Shown here piece after piece: positions 63,201 to 64,000 of a stretch of 64,000 nt of DNA. The translations under genes and the position numbers were made by a program. Every line of letters begins with the position of its first letter. Within the stretch, counting starts at the first letter, position 1. Below the pieces are notes generated by a model, which ran no database searches, was not told where the DNA came from, and saw nothing but the letters and a program-made list of their open reading frames with translations. Source of the stretch: an uncultured Anaerolineae bacterium (GTDB lineage: Bacteria > Chloroflexota > Anaerolineae > Anaerolineales > Villigracilaceae); NCBI GenBank assembly GCA_903875215.1, contig CAIQVH010000010.1, forward strand, positions 107,141 through 171,140, written 5' to 3'.

Positions 63201-64000
63201 CATTGGCACTGAATCCCATGAGCGTAAAGCCGATAATACGCATGTCCAGCATGCGGAAACCATCCGACTTTGTGATCGCAAAGCGCATGGCTGCTGAAAT
63301 TGCAAAAATCTGCAGGCCATTGACCATCAGCCCCAAGGAGGCGGTGGGGATATCGATTAAAACCGTACCATTCGAACGAATGGTGGCGGTCACGGTGCCG
63401 CTCAGGTTGAAGATACCCGCCACGCTGAGCGTGAGGCTGCCACTGAATATTTTGATATCTTCGCCGCTGGCAAAATACACCCGGACATCGCCGCCACCAG
63501 TATGGATGGTCTCGTCAAGCGCCTCGCCGGTTTTATTAATCTTCACCGACATCGTGCCGCTGACATCCAGCCCGGGCAATCCCACCAAAGAAACATTGCC
63601 TGAGGCATACAGCGCATATTTTGATGAGCCTGAACCGCTCTTGATCAGTACCAAACCGAAGTTGGCAACTACCTGGATGCCCAGTGCACCCGAAGTTCCT
63701 GCACCTACACCAAGGAAAATGGTCGCATTAGAGACGCCAATCAACAGTTTGGTCTGGGCGCCGTTGACCTGTTTCTCGAAGCCAAAGTACCCGGAGATGC
63801 TCACAAAACCAAGGACACTCAGCGACACATTGCCCGAAAAGCCCATCACATCGCCCTGTTGCGCCGTGAACACGATCGGCACATCCACCCCGTTGACATT
63901 GACCGTCTCGTTCACCGCGCCGCCGGTCTTGTTAACCCGCACCCCGATCGTGCCGCTCAGCGACAGAATGCCGTCAAAACCCACCAGCGCCGCCGCGGCG
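29761..64000 (-). CDS. Giant RTX-type calcium-binding repeat protein, N-terminus beyond the right edge
   Basis: A single frame without stop codons covers 34,240 bp (11,412 residues visible) and remains open at 64000. From N to C terminus: beta-rich modules (64000-63110); one Ig-like module (63110-62740); beta modules (62740-60755); five Ig-like modules (60755-58960); beta modules with a Cys-rich spot WNCSSCMRGHG (58960-54560); 18 RTX nonapeptides (54126-53641); about 7,700 residues of alternating RTX-derived modules (53640-30400); a Pro-rich linker PPLPPPP (near 30300); and a C-terminal domain. The protein is rich in Gly, Asp, Asn, Thr and Ser and poor in Cys and Lys. Ca2+-stabilised, extended surface architecture is expected from the RTX family. 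No LPXTG or membrane anchor is visible at the C terminus (ending VVRGAAPCSGGQ). Export route, partner and function are unknown. Confidence 0.9.
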   Translation of the reverse strand, partial: AAAALVGFDGILSLSGTIGVRVNKTGGAVNETVNVNGVDVPIVFTAQQGDVMGFSGNVSLSVLGFVSISGYFGFEKQVNGAQTKLLIGVSNATIFLGVGAGTSGALGIQVVANFGLVLIKSGSGSSKYALYASGNVSLVGLPGLDVSGTMSVKINKTGEALDETIHTGGGDVRVYFASGEDIKIFSGSLTLSVAGIFNLSGTVTATIRSNGTVLIDIPTASLGLMVNGLQIFAISAAMRFAITKSDGFRMLDMRIIGFTLMGFSANAQQDYSGAATDMFTSALEAASPPAGSRPGATLAYPFADGQVDVETLNARKYIDITYNDYSGLGLDLSSITDNAAEFMISGTGLGDATLSSVELLDGTTFRYYLEDSNTGNDIGLFKAGDISIQFITGTWADLSGKTNSASVSAFTLVDGGGTATKGLSLGPLTLEGPSIGIEDFDFHQRKNADGTTTPQLIITVKLGMERAAIEFGGGTKAELTGLVGTFDVAVDLPFSWGGINPTGKFSIQVGGLLVEIPDVLKVTGTSIKVTYDPNGQADQEIISIQSLSVEIIPIKLKGALEPFQGKPGLVVRGNGFWLGQASLQYTGTISLGTILQLKGIKAGIAGVDVTFGQNFVFNGEVFIAADGAWLFPGSSFEGSITDGPDAGTEAVRATLTFSGNVPDGFKFYADKFSFSFASVVTVTGSGFYINTKAGPSDVVVSFTSLGAQIKAGPLNVGGEMRNFAFLGNGTFQTRAGFGVFINANSLTGASVGWPSWLPIRITEIGIEWADINRDPTDFVLTLSASVTGISGLPLTFTGSIDGVKIDIGKLKSGVFPIIDIASIGVTVEGNLFGGKIDGGLIGGILKLDSNGSVIPSTDSTTPVVDRIFFMGVAGGFEFAELKFTIRFALSELGPLGVMITAAVPGGVVIEPLSGLALNDFAFGVQFFKSLPTITEPTDLRTIPLISGPPLSADKWLAGVKDQVVSQYKSVKSNPSLGGFLAAFTSPMTIYGSAKVFTEYASEETFNGQVEVQISTDGKFLLVGKLNFAHDMISIGARLYADISQVLTGKVNVLMLTDVPEQAHLLVASGKFKMGFVGADGKPVEFYTVNTFTNPYADLNSFQPGPSISITAANKQQYLDVIFYPSTGSTIAAASILDVSPEFTLSGSGVGSVVLSGAPTAVANQTGVYRYNFTGSFIPGVVNVNFIAGSFTDTASVSNLAEVETLTVVAPMAELVGPNHNDSISITDINANKYITIHFAIADTVSLDASTINGDEVILSGPGVVGLSLSNPTLVSTNTYRYTVTGGNFQPGLVTVIFMADRFKDSDQGANLGSSQSFFVYSTTAELSDPIAGTTKDIATLNLLGYIDIKYIASAGETIIASTIDGNEFILSGSALNNVMLVSGAPSLVTGTTSTYRYSFTGAFVPGQVQVNFLAGSWQDSGGNSNLAETTSFTAAGPTVTLSDGYEKSTVGLSVANGKHYIEVRYSPSNGSLIDQGTILDLAAEFTLSGAGAIGVSVGAPSLVAGTSSTYRYALTGSFTNGAVTVTFIDGAFADTNGYSNLAEAVTFTLASPTAQLYDPANKNAVYYSDLNDKKYIFVTFKDPTGSGLDVTSLDGNEISITGDGTNGTNPVYLVSGAPIAATQLRSVLGLAETDYIPENTYGYEFTGLFTQGGVVVTFNEGSFATQDGAINERKSEAFNVIGHALEFEIRLEGSVNLYLPILDKEIISITGSIVLTPSLTVKSDGNFEARLMLEAEGSIDLIWLGTIGSAAAKFVLYVPLDGSMPQLWGVINLEANFTKLLQLGIDIDAFAELELNLSSETKTERINLPVMRIDYDESIVTALDSSANGHNPSLFPSALHDAFVNQYLELGSTVSVELVETEVNKDGVTVGIKWQLTDEKGNAYTVQKIINNIGQEKLTIYQNKEFVLSPWLFSIAMAGKMVLGIPNSAKTKIETEFFNLRGAFAMDISPDGLNIFVDADLPIFYPATPYPIMVLPVFGLLIINDGGFAAHLKVTNFNPLDTLLAGHEDIFEFTTSLELITNLGGYDQEYNVPLRFITDGYLDAAFIAKLQYGTGAVVTNLSDGDKTLSNALDSSSLPDAIAQAILAAGGLLVGDISVRVLYRGYRWELTDTSGNGYVVHLLEDGSLEVNHALSKTYLFIPGGAPQADGSVGEQGGAYVVIQGKGRMAIANAFIIEGMFRLEVSTSQVSLRVEGLIDFNVGGISIFSGSTVGELNLSLEGIYGYLDITIQVGLPDSALFSLYGRFQLEFNITNQTQYVYRFKIDDEGAVVMSNGQVVRELHEISRYSARIYLGGRLRLGNGLLDIIGSISFFISVDKVGVSFDAHLTVLGVRMDLVGDAWLNIKPSLGLSIDLELSIAGGFHVGPLGLDIDGSFRLKVNTTEFFISVTSTSSLNDPASITLTVGVSVTFTARMVIRFGKDPVTKNIILDVTLDDVGIVLDGVSHVFAAAVMRIDLSKKGIAIGAYLGTGGPQTFSAGNFDLTVNAQITLEVNTFKTAITIGQFNLDAGPYARFGGLSSLKLTYNSDTLFEIFGQIVVETDLGGTTTITVNGRLNVGPLGAFAVDGKIKVITAVGNVGFFGALQLAADTGDVIEGLGFTLQALFLLELNVTAQNQTFKHAQIDADGNIVKDANGDIVYEDETVVPWTVRVFAVGRLSIDGFLDFIGAFDFKFASPSLEVNFLAKVKLLGAVFSATGGGGLYSGATGGLAFALVLTLPSGTIGDDNFSFDAIFDVRVNLTKLTRTYGLLDETVEIGAQSLLIHILGDLNIMNILTLHGEFLMEITTTSFILSATATANLTVFGNLNVSGYIYIIKNVGLIASLQVGGGTAQTISAAGLSIQGYMQLELNATGSTQTIKRLIVDQRTGDVSPGFTYGTIAAYTIRLGVGGSLIVGPFVFRGRVDLSLGSEGFDFYFNMYLSLGGFGEFRVSGGARLNFSPSYFAMFLDMGTNEISIGILTIQGNFLLEINTHSSAVCFGGVDANCSGGHTIAASSFMIRVNARISFLLFDVSGAVTIYYNSGFFRFEIQNFDLNFFNFIHVSVSGFFQSDGQFEIYGITQAGLDLGIVKFTFGLEFNVWNCSSCMRGHGAYYGVMIRIFGSIDVNLFIARASAGFNVMVELTEIYARAVVTVSLSVSIGPCPFCISFSTSFTWDKIWTWGPPPVLAHQIGDTVYLNVGSDAYLRGDRYSRITTERVFVTSGGPGVINVNSMGVTQTFGGVNHIVVSDFGKGDDILVVDQGVTADLVAYGGEGNDSLTYMGKNNAWLYGGYGDDTLTGGVVYTSQGEQSAAVSYLYGESGNDTLRGHDGLTVMYGDRGNDYFYGGNGVDTMYGELGDDTFYGNAGNDLIYGNEGNDTLNGGEGNDTLIGNEGFDTLNGDGGNDTLFGSIDVDVLNGGTGDDTLYGGDGNDILNGNDGNDSLFGDTGNDILNGNDGNDTLNGGAGVDTLYGNLGDDRYAFTLGGDQDIVPLDDGGNDTIDFSAIPYTVMFYICNQTGGNCDPTAADTIVARIGTSNQVMTHYGNNIENLVGGTANDTFRFTDGATLVGGIGTLDGWGGDNDLLDYSSYTTRITVALDAVGSWTGLSFTTNLENVTGGPGDDNITGNANSNVLFGGLGGNDTLTGLGGDDIYTIIQGWGVDTIIETAGGGNDTITFMGHFGDSLVTTSRPVTGDLEVYLSNTGSYDLAIDITTPANRLNFSAHQIEFIIGSTGHDSLFTLDQNSTFDIDGVIVDTDPSYVTTSHPVMPAVTERNTYHANDFNYTLEFMNFERIYAGNQNDIITLENQANHLVQHYIIRGGAGDDTLIFKNKAELGGALIAGQIPFFDGQGGRDTLDYSDYLTALIVDLTQGSATAVNNRLVDSVINVENVTGGFGDDILTGDQADNILAGGPGNDLITGLVGNDTYAFGDNAGTDTIVETATGGLDSITFAQALVGVTFHIEANSLLITAPGANITCAGKFIENLTGGQGDDIFIFANGVNQNGKVDGHTGHDRLNFSAFTSRRDFTLNAVGSLDGFAGAVVDILGGFENIDALTGTLAPNDALTGIEADAFWNLNGTSYTSTNTLDFASFEVLQGMGGSDVFRITGHQTYHLLRGGAGDDRVEFNPNSWLTLTTLGAEVGYVDGQNGSDWIDYSRISLGEVVTVNLPAEQATNFINTNPGSVGGAINFENAIGGPSGDTFIGSSSDNSFDGGPGDDQFIFLDNWGADTLTDDSGANTMDFSRVTVGATFTLGSVHVVSVGGTVAYAGNNMATLIGTPLDDLFIFGNGILLAGGTGTIDALGGVNTIDYSAYTTSVSVNLLLHTATGTSGIFNFQNIIGGSAADTLVGNALDNILRGNGGDDQIDGGAGVDTLDESNAQVDISVDLSTTGPQNSGRGTVIYQNLEIIFTGSGNDTLTSGSANEILHGGSGNDTYRFKDGFGVDTIVEVSGSDTIDFTPALNGVTFDLSNFAVLLGANRVSYASIENFTGSSGADTFLIMGAVTGNLRGGSGPDVFDFANGATLTGTLDGQAGSDTLDEHVFTTARTVTLSGVGSTDGFSGADAAISGGFSNVDVLLGSTANSDILNAANLVNYWQFGSNNSLTANGKTVTFSGFETLNGNAQADTFAFTGSGNFSGVIDGQGGADTLDFSGYSSARNFRVSAIGSIDGFNVQVTGINTPFYNMNALIGSAFTDSLTGLNETNNWDITGLINQYTSLGRMLDFSAIETLLGGSGADTFAIADGAAFTGTINGMGGLDTIDYSAWKTGVTVNLSTGAATGISGGLGGIENVTGGSGDDDLTGDANDNLLAGGLGNDIFRFLLNWGRDIVNELVSAGVDTISFSGLSIALTFTFSVGLVTTSGGINLLTINSDNVENFIAGAGADTFQFSAGGTVSGNLDGRGGNDTVNFGSYATGRAFALSRTGGMDGFAGTATAISGSFDNIDTLIGSFSSNDSLAGLDSGGLWQFGASLTYTNGNTLTFSGVEILNAGNGADEFRFADNSHFAGTINGNGGVDTLNLSAFSTLRNITLTGTGSVDGFSGTEASLTSFTNLDILLGTSKTDLLTGANLAQTWNFSATAHTISANAQTLTFISFETLLGGANDDAFVFADGYTFTGSIDGAAGVDTLDLSNFSTERSIFLTAPGLTDGFNGTTANLAGGFKNLDDFVGSKAITDHIYGPDLDTTWAVGSTNSISIGVNIATFSKFENLHGGALKDVFTVSGAGHEVTLRGGAGTDSFIFTNGASITGTVNGQGGAGNTLDYTGYTTAVSINLSPLAVLGVAAFSATGTAGVLNVQNILGGSASDILVGDSDNNVITGNGGSDQMIGGAGDDCFVFGDAWGANDTIVENVNEGTDTIDFTPATLGVTFTIAANTVTLGLNKLTYSAGLEKLVGGAGDDRFVFGNGVTFSGVETAIDGQGGNDQLDFSAYTSALTFVLTQPASVDGFSGQVAPISGNFTNIDTLLSGHAADSLTGLSANGIWYITGADRGTYTSTRTLNFVSIESLVGLGGADQFVFAQNALVTGTLDGGSGTDTLDYSAYTTSVSVNLATGVATGTAGISRFENITGGLADDTLTGDSFANVLTGGPGSDTLTGGAGDDRYVFADGWGVQDVIVELAGGGRDTLDFASTTSALQVHFDLGTTITDGINSVFAAGSNIEVFISGSGSAHLNMTSAAAKAVVLTGFGATFGFQATINGIEFDDVNNLAVGVSTSDSLTGANLAASWNLALGTYSSTDPFGVLHTLTFLGFEILKGGTLADTFIFPAGVTFTGSIDGQGGADTMDLSAYITPVAVALTSLGATDGFNGLAAVVSAGFSNIETILASGAAGDTLSGLNATATWNLHSGASHTYSSTRILTFSGFESLFGGSGADTFAVADGAAFAGSIDGGAGIDTLSYAGNTSARTVTLSAAGAADGFAGTASGLTSFTNLNVLTGGTSAADTFNGLNAISTWAVTGAASLTYTSGNTLTLGGFELLVGGSFADTLTFASLSAAQTFTLLKAGLLDGFDLAAASFTAEFRNIDTLVGGSGADTLSALNTANAWNFGLTNTYINGNTLTFSSIETLNGGAGADTFTFAAGATFAGALDGKGGVDTLNFAAYTTVLTFVLTSVDGIGGFTGTVAGLAGGFRNVDALVGGSAMDILTGLNAASTWNITATNRGVYTSTKSLDFDQIETLIGLGGVDTFVFANAAAVTGTITGGAGVDLLDYASYTTSVVVNLATGAATGTGGISTIENITGGLGNDTLTGDGQINLITGGAGNDTLAGGAGNDVFVFQSNWGQDTVSDSAGTDTLDFTAISVGTNLAAVISLAGISLADGLGNTLNHSGNALEFLLTGAGDDTTRITDDAASILLVDGGAGNDTLTYTGGSLARTVSLTSTGTIDGFSGTASGLAGFLNINTLMGGSAIDILNGLNSASTWTITGATTVTYTSGNSMAVSNFETLAGGTAADTLTFATLGNVTLTGLGALDGYTLTEASFTGEFRNINTILGGAGSDKLTGLNAIATWAVLNSTGGTYTSSARVLNFSNLETLVGGDKADTLTFAALGSSLNHRIVARGTLDGFILTESAFLGQFNNINILAGGTGTDLIMGLDQASIWKVTGAKAAEYTMQGFANLLAFSAIETSQGGSAEDTITFASSGYVTLLNLGTVDGFDLTETTYTGTFRNINTMLGLAGADTLVGLATGGTFELDGTNRYINGNILSFSLVDAVKGGAGNDTFLISGIQTGLTLYGMEGDDHFVFADNATLAGGSPAILGGLGLDILDYGAYTVAPVLVDMAIGKANTINANAANGFKEIETLIGGQSNIIYGTPGNDTIISGAGNDTLVGRGGDDTYIFLPGWGIDSVIELAGEGNDTLDFSAILNAMIFGLSGQTVSITEGLNRVTHSGSGGYSNVENILAGQGADVFTFTSATNRVNINGGSGNDTFLFNNLAVLEGTLNGGAGADTLDYSPYLTAATVNLSTGSSFSISLGAAGKVSNIENLVGTALKDTLTGDAADNIITGGAGDDTLTGGAGNDRYVFAAGWGKDTVVDSAGSNDILDFSLLMTGLRVDIQAPFGLKVDDLLGNTLTHAANAIEQLILGSGNDTLAIADYASAVVVVDGMGGSDILTYTGTTSNRTVALTGLGLADGFNGTASGVAGFSNFNALVGGSGVDSLTALSAASIWGVTGSNTFDYVSINTLNVTAFDELIGHSANDTLTFTAFATARNIFLAGAGALDGFDITEAAFSGATFRNMNTLVGSTGSDMLNGVNAALTWNIQHGAYRVSAGSKQTAFSAIETINAGSGVDIFNISGAPVISLNGGAGADSFNFAANASLTGNLDGNAGSDTLSYAAFGVPVTVSITAAGSSDGFNGIGTGLVGMFANVDQLVGAGGTDVLNGANLVATWSIDPATSSQYLSGTHTLGFTSFETLNGNQQADTFILADGALFVGQINGLGGSDTLTFAPFTTARAITLTGLGSVDGFNGTETSLSGGFFNIDQLIGGSALDTLNGLSTSSTWTLQPGSNTYTNGNTLTFSALDNLNGGAGVDTFIFRDGAAVAGLLNGAGGTDLLDYSACMTGVTVNLAGGTASGTGGVINFENITGGSGADDLTGDSGANILIGGAGNDTFRFLDAWGMDLVSDATGSDTLSFSAVTFGLTFSFSAATVSGNGNSVSYSNIENFVGGLADDIFVVLNGVSVAGKLDGHAGADTLDFGAVTTSRTVTLTGLGALDGFAGLATSIGGSFDNIDILIGSTTTDTLTGANLVALWELDGTDTYSSGAHTLAFTSFDTLNGGSLADTFSLFAAISYTLNGGAGNDTFLLNSGGSFSGSMTGGADSDTLSYATRSTPVTANLTAHSGTGILTTYTSIENLIGGSANDVLIGDDSANILNGGMGNDSLTGLGGNDTYAFENDWGTDTITEIGTGGADSLDFSAVTVALAIDLHTTVSATDGTNLLTNIGNLEVVRGGQSVDTFTLFAGTQTQRLFGGLGNDEFIFLDNAILTNSIDGGAGRDKLNYSAYVDPRHFVLTGLGSLDGFAGTENSLVGGFDNLNILVGSIGTDSLSGLDVDAIWNIFDSAGNSRYTTGSTQFDFSAIENLVSGSGSDWVIFGDGAKLPGVFNSIEVKGGIDTLDYTAYTTQVRVNLAGGIATGVTGGVNGFENILGSLTGGNILYGDNNDNILVAGSGDDTLVGQGGNDTYILDTDNPLGTDIIDETINGGGIDTIDFSSTSTYGGISVNLSLVVPQVVNGHLTLTVLGGLDIIIGTRFDDTITGNSIANTIIAGTGNDTLNGHGGGDTFLFTDGWGSDTVSDSGGLDVLDFSAVTVDLIFNINLGNLSITGGGNSVTQLAGNSFDGFIGGSGNDTFTLGNGVMLMGVVDGRQGVNSLSWAGYNTRRVVSLTVYGAEAGFNGTELSIPNGFFNMTTLTGGLAADTLAGLNTASAWDLDGTNTYTAGGRVLNFSALETLVGGSNVDTFTLTGSQSNILLGNGGNDSVIFNDTAVLLGSFNGGADDDSLDFSRYTASREVVLASLGLTDGFTGTATGLSDGFANVERILASSVGNDRLTGLNADARWDVNGSNTYTAINAITFPNTDHAARWLTATTTSALLTADGSGLQVLDFAGFEILQGGSENDVFIFSGAQAHSVLGGGEADYFLFNNAATLDAGLSGAMGTIDGQAGRDTLDFVNYTSIRNFVLTALGGVDGFNGLEAALAGSFGNIDEIMGGSAVDTLTGLNADSIWNINVFPAFSQYISTHTLYFTRLDTLLGLGGADRYNFADAATLAGFVNGHDGNDTLSFSAYTSARNFVLSALGVDGFNGQVNGIAAGFMNINAILGGSALDSLTGLDANSAWNITASRAGTYVSAHTLSFGDVDILYAGSATDLLNYSAYITSVSVNLSLNLATGFSQVYGMNNLTGGSADDTLTGDAGDNIIIGLGGSDTLTGLAGNDTYVFGDAWGVNDVVVEAAGGGLDTIDFSTAVSSLAAAIALSNVTVTSGLNRLTYAGGQVENLIGGAGADTFHLDDGAALLGSLDGRSGNDTLSYTGNASARVVTLSALGADGFNGAASGLGGFLNINAILGGANPSDTVNGLNLASTWSVTGANAVTYTYVNTLEITDFKKLTGGSANDTLTFAAFGTARHISVAALGGVDGFDLTEAAFNGRFYNINTLVGGTGSDVLNGMNAVSLWKMTGANSGLYNGGLTFSVIETLNGGSGQDTLDYSGYNISLTVTLVAAAVNGFAGTGTDLAGGFAGMDVLIAGSGAADQLTGANAPASWNLVSSGSTYSSGSAILTFNAFERLTGGTESDTFTLNGVRAETLNGGAGNDTFVMAIGATFSGALDGGLGSDTLSYAPWIAPVTVNLATPSATNITGTFIVENLTGGAGDDSLTGDSNANILTGGAGKDTLKGAAGNDTYRYENGWGVDNPLIELSGDNSDTIDFSAVTVAVTFTLSSAGMTISDGVNTVTYSGTFIENLMGGSAADTFTFNAGSRLPGTLDGRGGNDIVNFGAYGAALTVNLTALGTLDGFGGMGGAALGKFDNVNAITGGSSSDTLTGLNTDSVFTLSAAGNTYREIASSRILNLASIENLTGGTANDSFNLVGTAALAGRLDGGAGLDLLDYSAYTVAISVDFTAGTATGVSGISRFENLVGSPLGNVIYGDAGDNVFNINSNGLTSIYGRGGNDIYLFYADTQLGTVKIYEDAANAGGGIDLISFAPTLNPVNAVTVDLSKLAGELQTVNANLKLAIYGQIENLVGSNGSDVLTGNSARNIITGGAGDDTLSGGAGDDTYLFADGSGNDTLVEALGGGNDTLDFSLSNGGLTLTINAPLAAMIENIIGGAGDDTFIFANGTTLTGTLNGLGGNNTLDFSAYTSGQSLALTGLGAQVGFTGTTALLGGGFVNISTLVASSASGDILNGLNTDNLWTINGVSGLYSSTRTLNFTGFETLNGGSLVDTFNVTGPAAFNLNGNAGNDTLAFAEAATLTGIFNGGTGSDILTFSGNTAGRIITLTGVGAQDGFSGTAAGGSFQNVDRLAGGTGNDILIGQNAVARWQITGSQAGNYISGNTLAFSAIDTLTGGSAIDTLDYSLFATPVVVDLTVTATGFSAISSLENVTGGSGNDQLSGNSSDNVIIGGAGDDILNGGAGNDTFIFNAGWGKDIVSDLAGSDTLNFTALTANLSVNLGTGLSLSDGLGNTLTHGGNAIETLLTGLGNDTFTVVDGAALVVVINGGAGTDTLSYAGSALARSIQFSGTGTDGFDGSASGIGGFRNLNAFIGGANNSDTLGGLASGEWFINSANSGQYTSGNSVPFTGFEKLVGGAGADIVNFSTFATARIFSLVAVGTVDGFDLTETHFTGKFYNMNSLVSGSATDTLIGLAESGTWRVTSAAAGTYTSTNVLTFTALETLVGNSPNDTLSLDNFNSAGFVTLTRKGVDGVDLTVVGFTGAIKNINTLAGSSSSADQLTGLNADSLWTLTGGTDGIYTSGSNTLSFNSFEKLVGGALADTFRLTANPTMNLNGGAGDDYFIFGSNAVLTGAIDGGADSNILDYTAYTTDVTVNIAAGTSTGTNGIANIEIVDGGRGTNTIIGDENDNILYGGSSNDILIGGGGNDTYIIHDNWGTDTIVEMAGGGNDTLLFSHVSALTGIVTFTFGPTTFTVTGGGTLTGSGIENFIGGDFGNNFVLQNGAVVAGNISGGSGGHNNLDFSGYNAPRHVNLTGIGTLNGFKGQEAAIVGTFDNINALIGSTQPGDSLTGLNVTSTWNLAGGTSGSYTALQRTLTLSGVDLLLGNNSADTFNISSHATLNLNGGAGNDTFAFADHASFTGTLDGGLGTDILDYSAYTSSLMVDLSSNSAAHVTGSVSNIENISGGSAADTLTGDSGNNVINGNGGNDTLAGGAGDDTYLFIGNWGQDIVNELANAGSDTLDFSTILLPLTVSIHTASLEVTGGANSVNHFAHEVEIVLAGSAADTFAFDNGATYAGTLDGGSGLGDTLTFSAYTLGRQVVLTGVGTLDGFNGYVTDALGAFKNMNILVGSSAGDDQLVGANTPSVWTIDGTYRYFSGNPFDFSAIENLLGGSAIDCFDILGTPAINLNGGAGDDIFVFAGNDTLLTGDIDGGPGSDTLDFSALTISRRIRFTNYASNDGFVGVDSSRVPVMTGSFSHINGIIGSSDPVDPDVLVGLDRSAQWKIGDSNSYHVNPTLSFAGFEQLTGGSGEDTFEVSGVHDVALVGGAGDDIFILKDQAQVAVINGAGGTDIIEYYAFNAPIAYNPANGVATGVANGYNGVESFIKTYPPLPPPPVISTTEYRQRIVQTIVSLPWIILPASHGNLPIDITCQTCGGVILSLEDGNRIFLGVGNGSQASLTTIQTLPASLPQGFNSIHQMTVQIFQNGQQLSATSGYIQVSFALPACLKDADIAILFWDETLNDGMGGWVEVDFTMLAAQASGDVDRVQAWTKRTGTYLLVVRGAAPCSGGQ
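30400..53640 (-). repeat. Array of alternating RTX-derived modules in the giant protein
   Basis: Two unit types alternate irregularly with degenerate RTX turns (GGxGxDTF). Type 1 has YxFxxxWGxDTxxExxG then DTLDFS, about 19 copies by eye, and resembles the haemolysin-type calcium-binding related domain. Type 2, about 110-130 residues, reads: ARxVTLTGLGxxDGFxGT, then FxNIDxLxGG, then DTLTGLNAxSxWxxxG, then YTSxNTLxFxxFExLxGG. I count about 38 type 2 copies, each with one central Trp, by reading the translation. Copies differ enough in sequence to keep the frame unique, but the DNA is still a long quasi-repeat. Confidence 0.8.
53641..54126 (-). repeat. 18 tandem RTX nonapeptides (GGxGxDxxx)
   Basis: Eighteen consecutive 27-bp units encode nonapeptides, from YGESGNDTL through YGDRGNDYF, YGNEGNDTL and NGGEGNDTL to YGNLGDDRY. 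This is the canonical Ca2+-binding beta-roll sequence. Two units (RGHDGLTVM, FGSIDVDVL) depart from consensus. More isolated units lie just upstream (to about 54260). This block separates the beta-module half from the long array. Confidence 0.95.
54560..58930 (-). other. Beta-rich module region of the giant protein (central)
   Basis: About 1,450 residues form a series of roughly 100-140-residue modules with alternating hydrophobic strands. Recurring phrases include GRLSIDGFLDFIG, GSLIVGPFVFRGRVDLS, INTHSSAVCF and LEVNTFKTAITIG. Each module repeats the order: strand of 'GxFxLEIN', a hydrophilic insert, then 'xVRVxGxLxxGxFDFxGxxxxxF'. There is a Cys-containing insert near 54745-54775. The modules resemble the long hydrophobic-groove or beta-helix proteins, but I do not recognise a named domain. 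Confidence 0.6.
58960..60755 (-). repeat. Five tandem Ig-like modules in the giant protein
   Basis: Five units of about 115-130 residues follow the pattern: AELxxP, then SIxxLNxxKYIxIxF, then IDGxEFxLSGxG, then VSGAPxLVxxTxTYRY, then FxPGxVxVxFxxGSFxD, then SNLAExxxFT. Boundaries are near 60370, 60025, 59680 and 59340. The predicted fold is a beta-sandwich similar to bacterial Ig-like domains. Confidence 0.75.
60760..62735 (-). other. Beta-rich module region of the giant protein (N-terminal side)
   Basis: About 660 residues of the same general character as 54560-58930. Typical segments are VDLPFSWGGINPTGKFSIQV, FVFNGEVFIAADGAWLFPG and SVTGISGLPLTFTGSIDGVK, followed by a shorter helical segment (SADKWLAGVKDQVVSQYKSV). 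Confidence 0.55.
62740..63110 (-). repeat. Sixth, isolated Ig-like module
   Basis: FADGQVDVETLNARKYIDIT, FMISGTGLGDATLSSVELLD, DISIQFITGTWADLSGKTNS and ASVSAFTLV match the module consensus of 58960-60755, but this copy stands alone near the visible N terminus. Confidence 0.7.

Noticed and set aside
1..64000. tRNA, rRNA, insertion sequence or integrase genes
   Set aside because: I looked for T-loop-like sequences, transposase motifs and terminal inverted repeats and saw none I could support.

Overview
The window reads as a moderately GC-rich bacterial chromosome, most likely a member of the Chloroflexota (class Anaerolineae). This is an inference from the gene set: sugar-uptake operons with several LacI/DeoR regulators, an ADP-forming acyl-CoA synthetase, a TrmI-type tRNA methyltransferase, proteins with ParB-like plus universal-stress domains, and a giant calcium-binding repeat protein. 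No rRNA or tRNA gene was seen that could confirm the taxonomy.

Layout. (1) 1-1696, minus strand: C-terminally truncated S41 peptidase lipoprotein. (2) 1858-8752, minus strand: a DeoR-regulated sugar operon (regulator, two-NBD ATPase, permease, lipoprotein binding protein, L-fucose isomerase, L-fucose mutarotase), with a strong promoter upstream, a long internal hairpin before fucI and a terminator at its end. (3) 8892-9968: LacI-family regulator with its own consensus promoter and two overlapping operators. (4) 10137-14978, minus strand: a nucleotide-sugar operon (GDP-mannose 3,5-epimerase-like enzyme, GHMP kinase, tandem cytidylyltransferase-fold protein, VTC2-like GDP-hexose phosphorylase) behind a second LacI regulator. 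Similar palindromes lie at the regulator's promoter and in front of the epimerase gene. (5) 15125-25461, plus strand: housekeeping genes (nitroreductase, acyl-CoA synthetase, FtsB-like protein, LysA, cysteine desulfurase, MnmA, TrmI, zinc-ribbon protein, CoA pyrophosphatase), interrupted by one minus-strand cold-shock gene. (6) 25421-29635, minus strand: nucleosidase, PncC, L,D-transpeptidase and a ParB-like/UspA fusion. (7) 29761-64000, minus strand: one uninterrupted reading frame of 11,412 visible residues, still open at the right edge.

How the genes fit together. Regions 2 and 4 may both handle L-galacto-configured sugars: L-fucose is 6-deoxy-L-galactose, and the epimerase/phosphorylase pair matches the two enzymes that commit GDP-mannose to L-galactose in plants. 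The giant protein carries, from N to C terminus, long beta-rich modules, six Ig-like modules, 18 canonical RTX nonapeptides, about 7,700 residues of alternating RTX-derived modules (about 38 copies of a tryptophan-centred unit I do not recognise as a named family), and a compact C-terminal domain. It is most likely secreted or cell-surface, but its N terminus and export signal lie outside the window.
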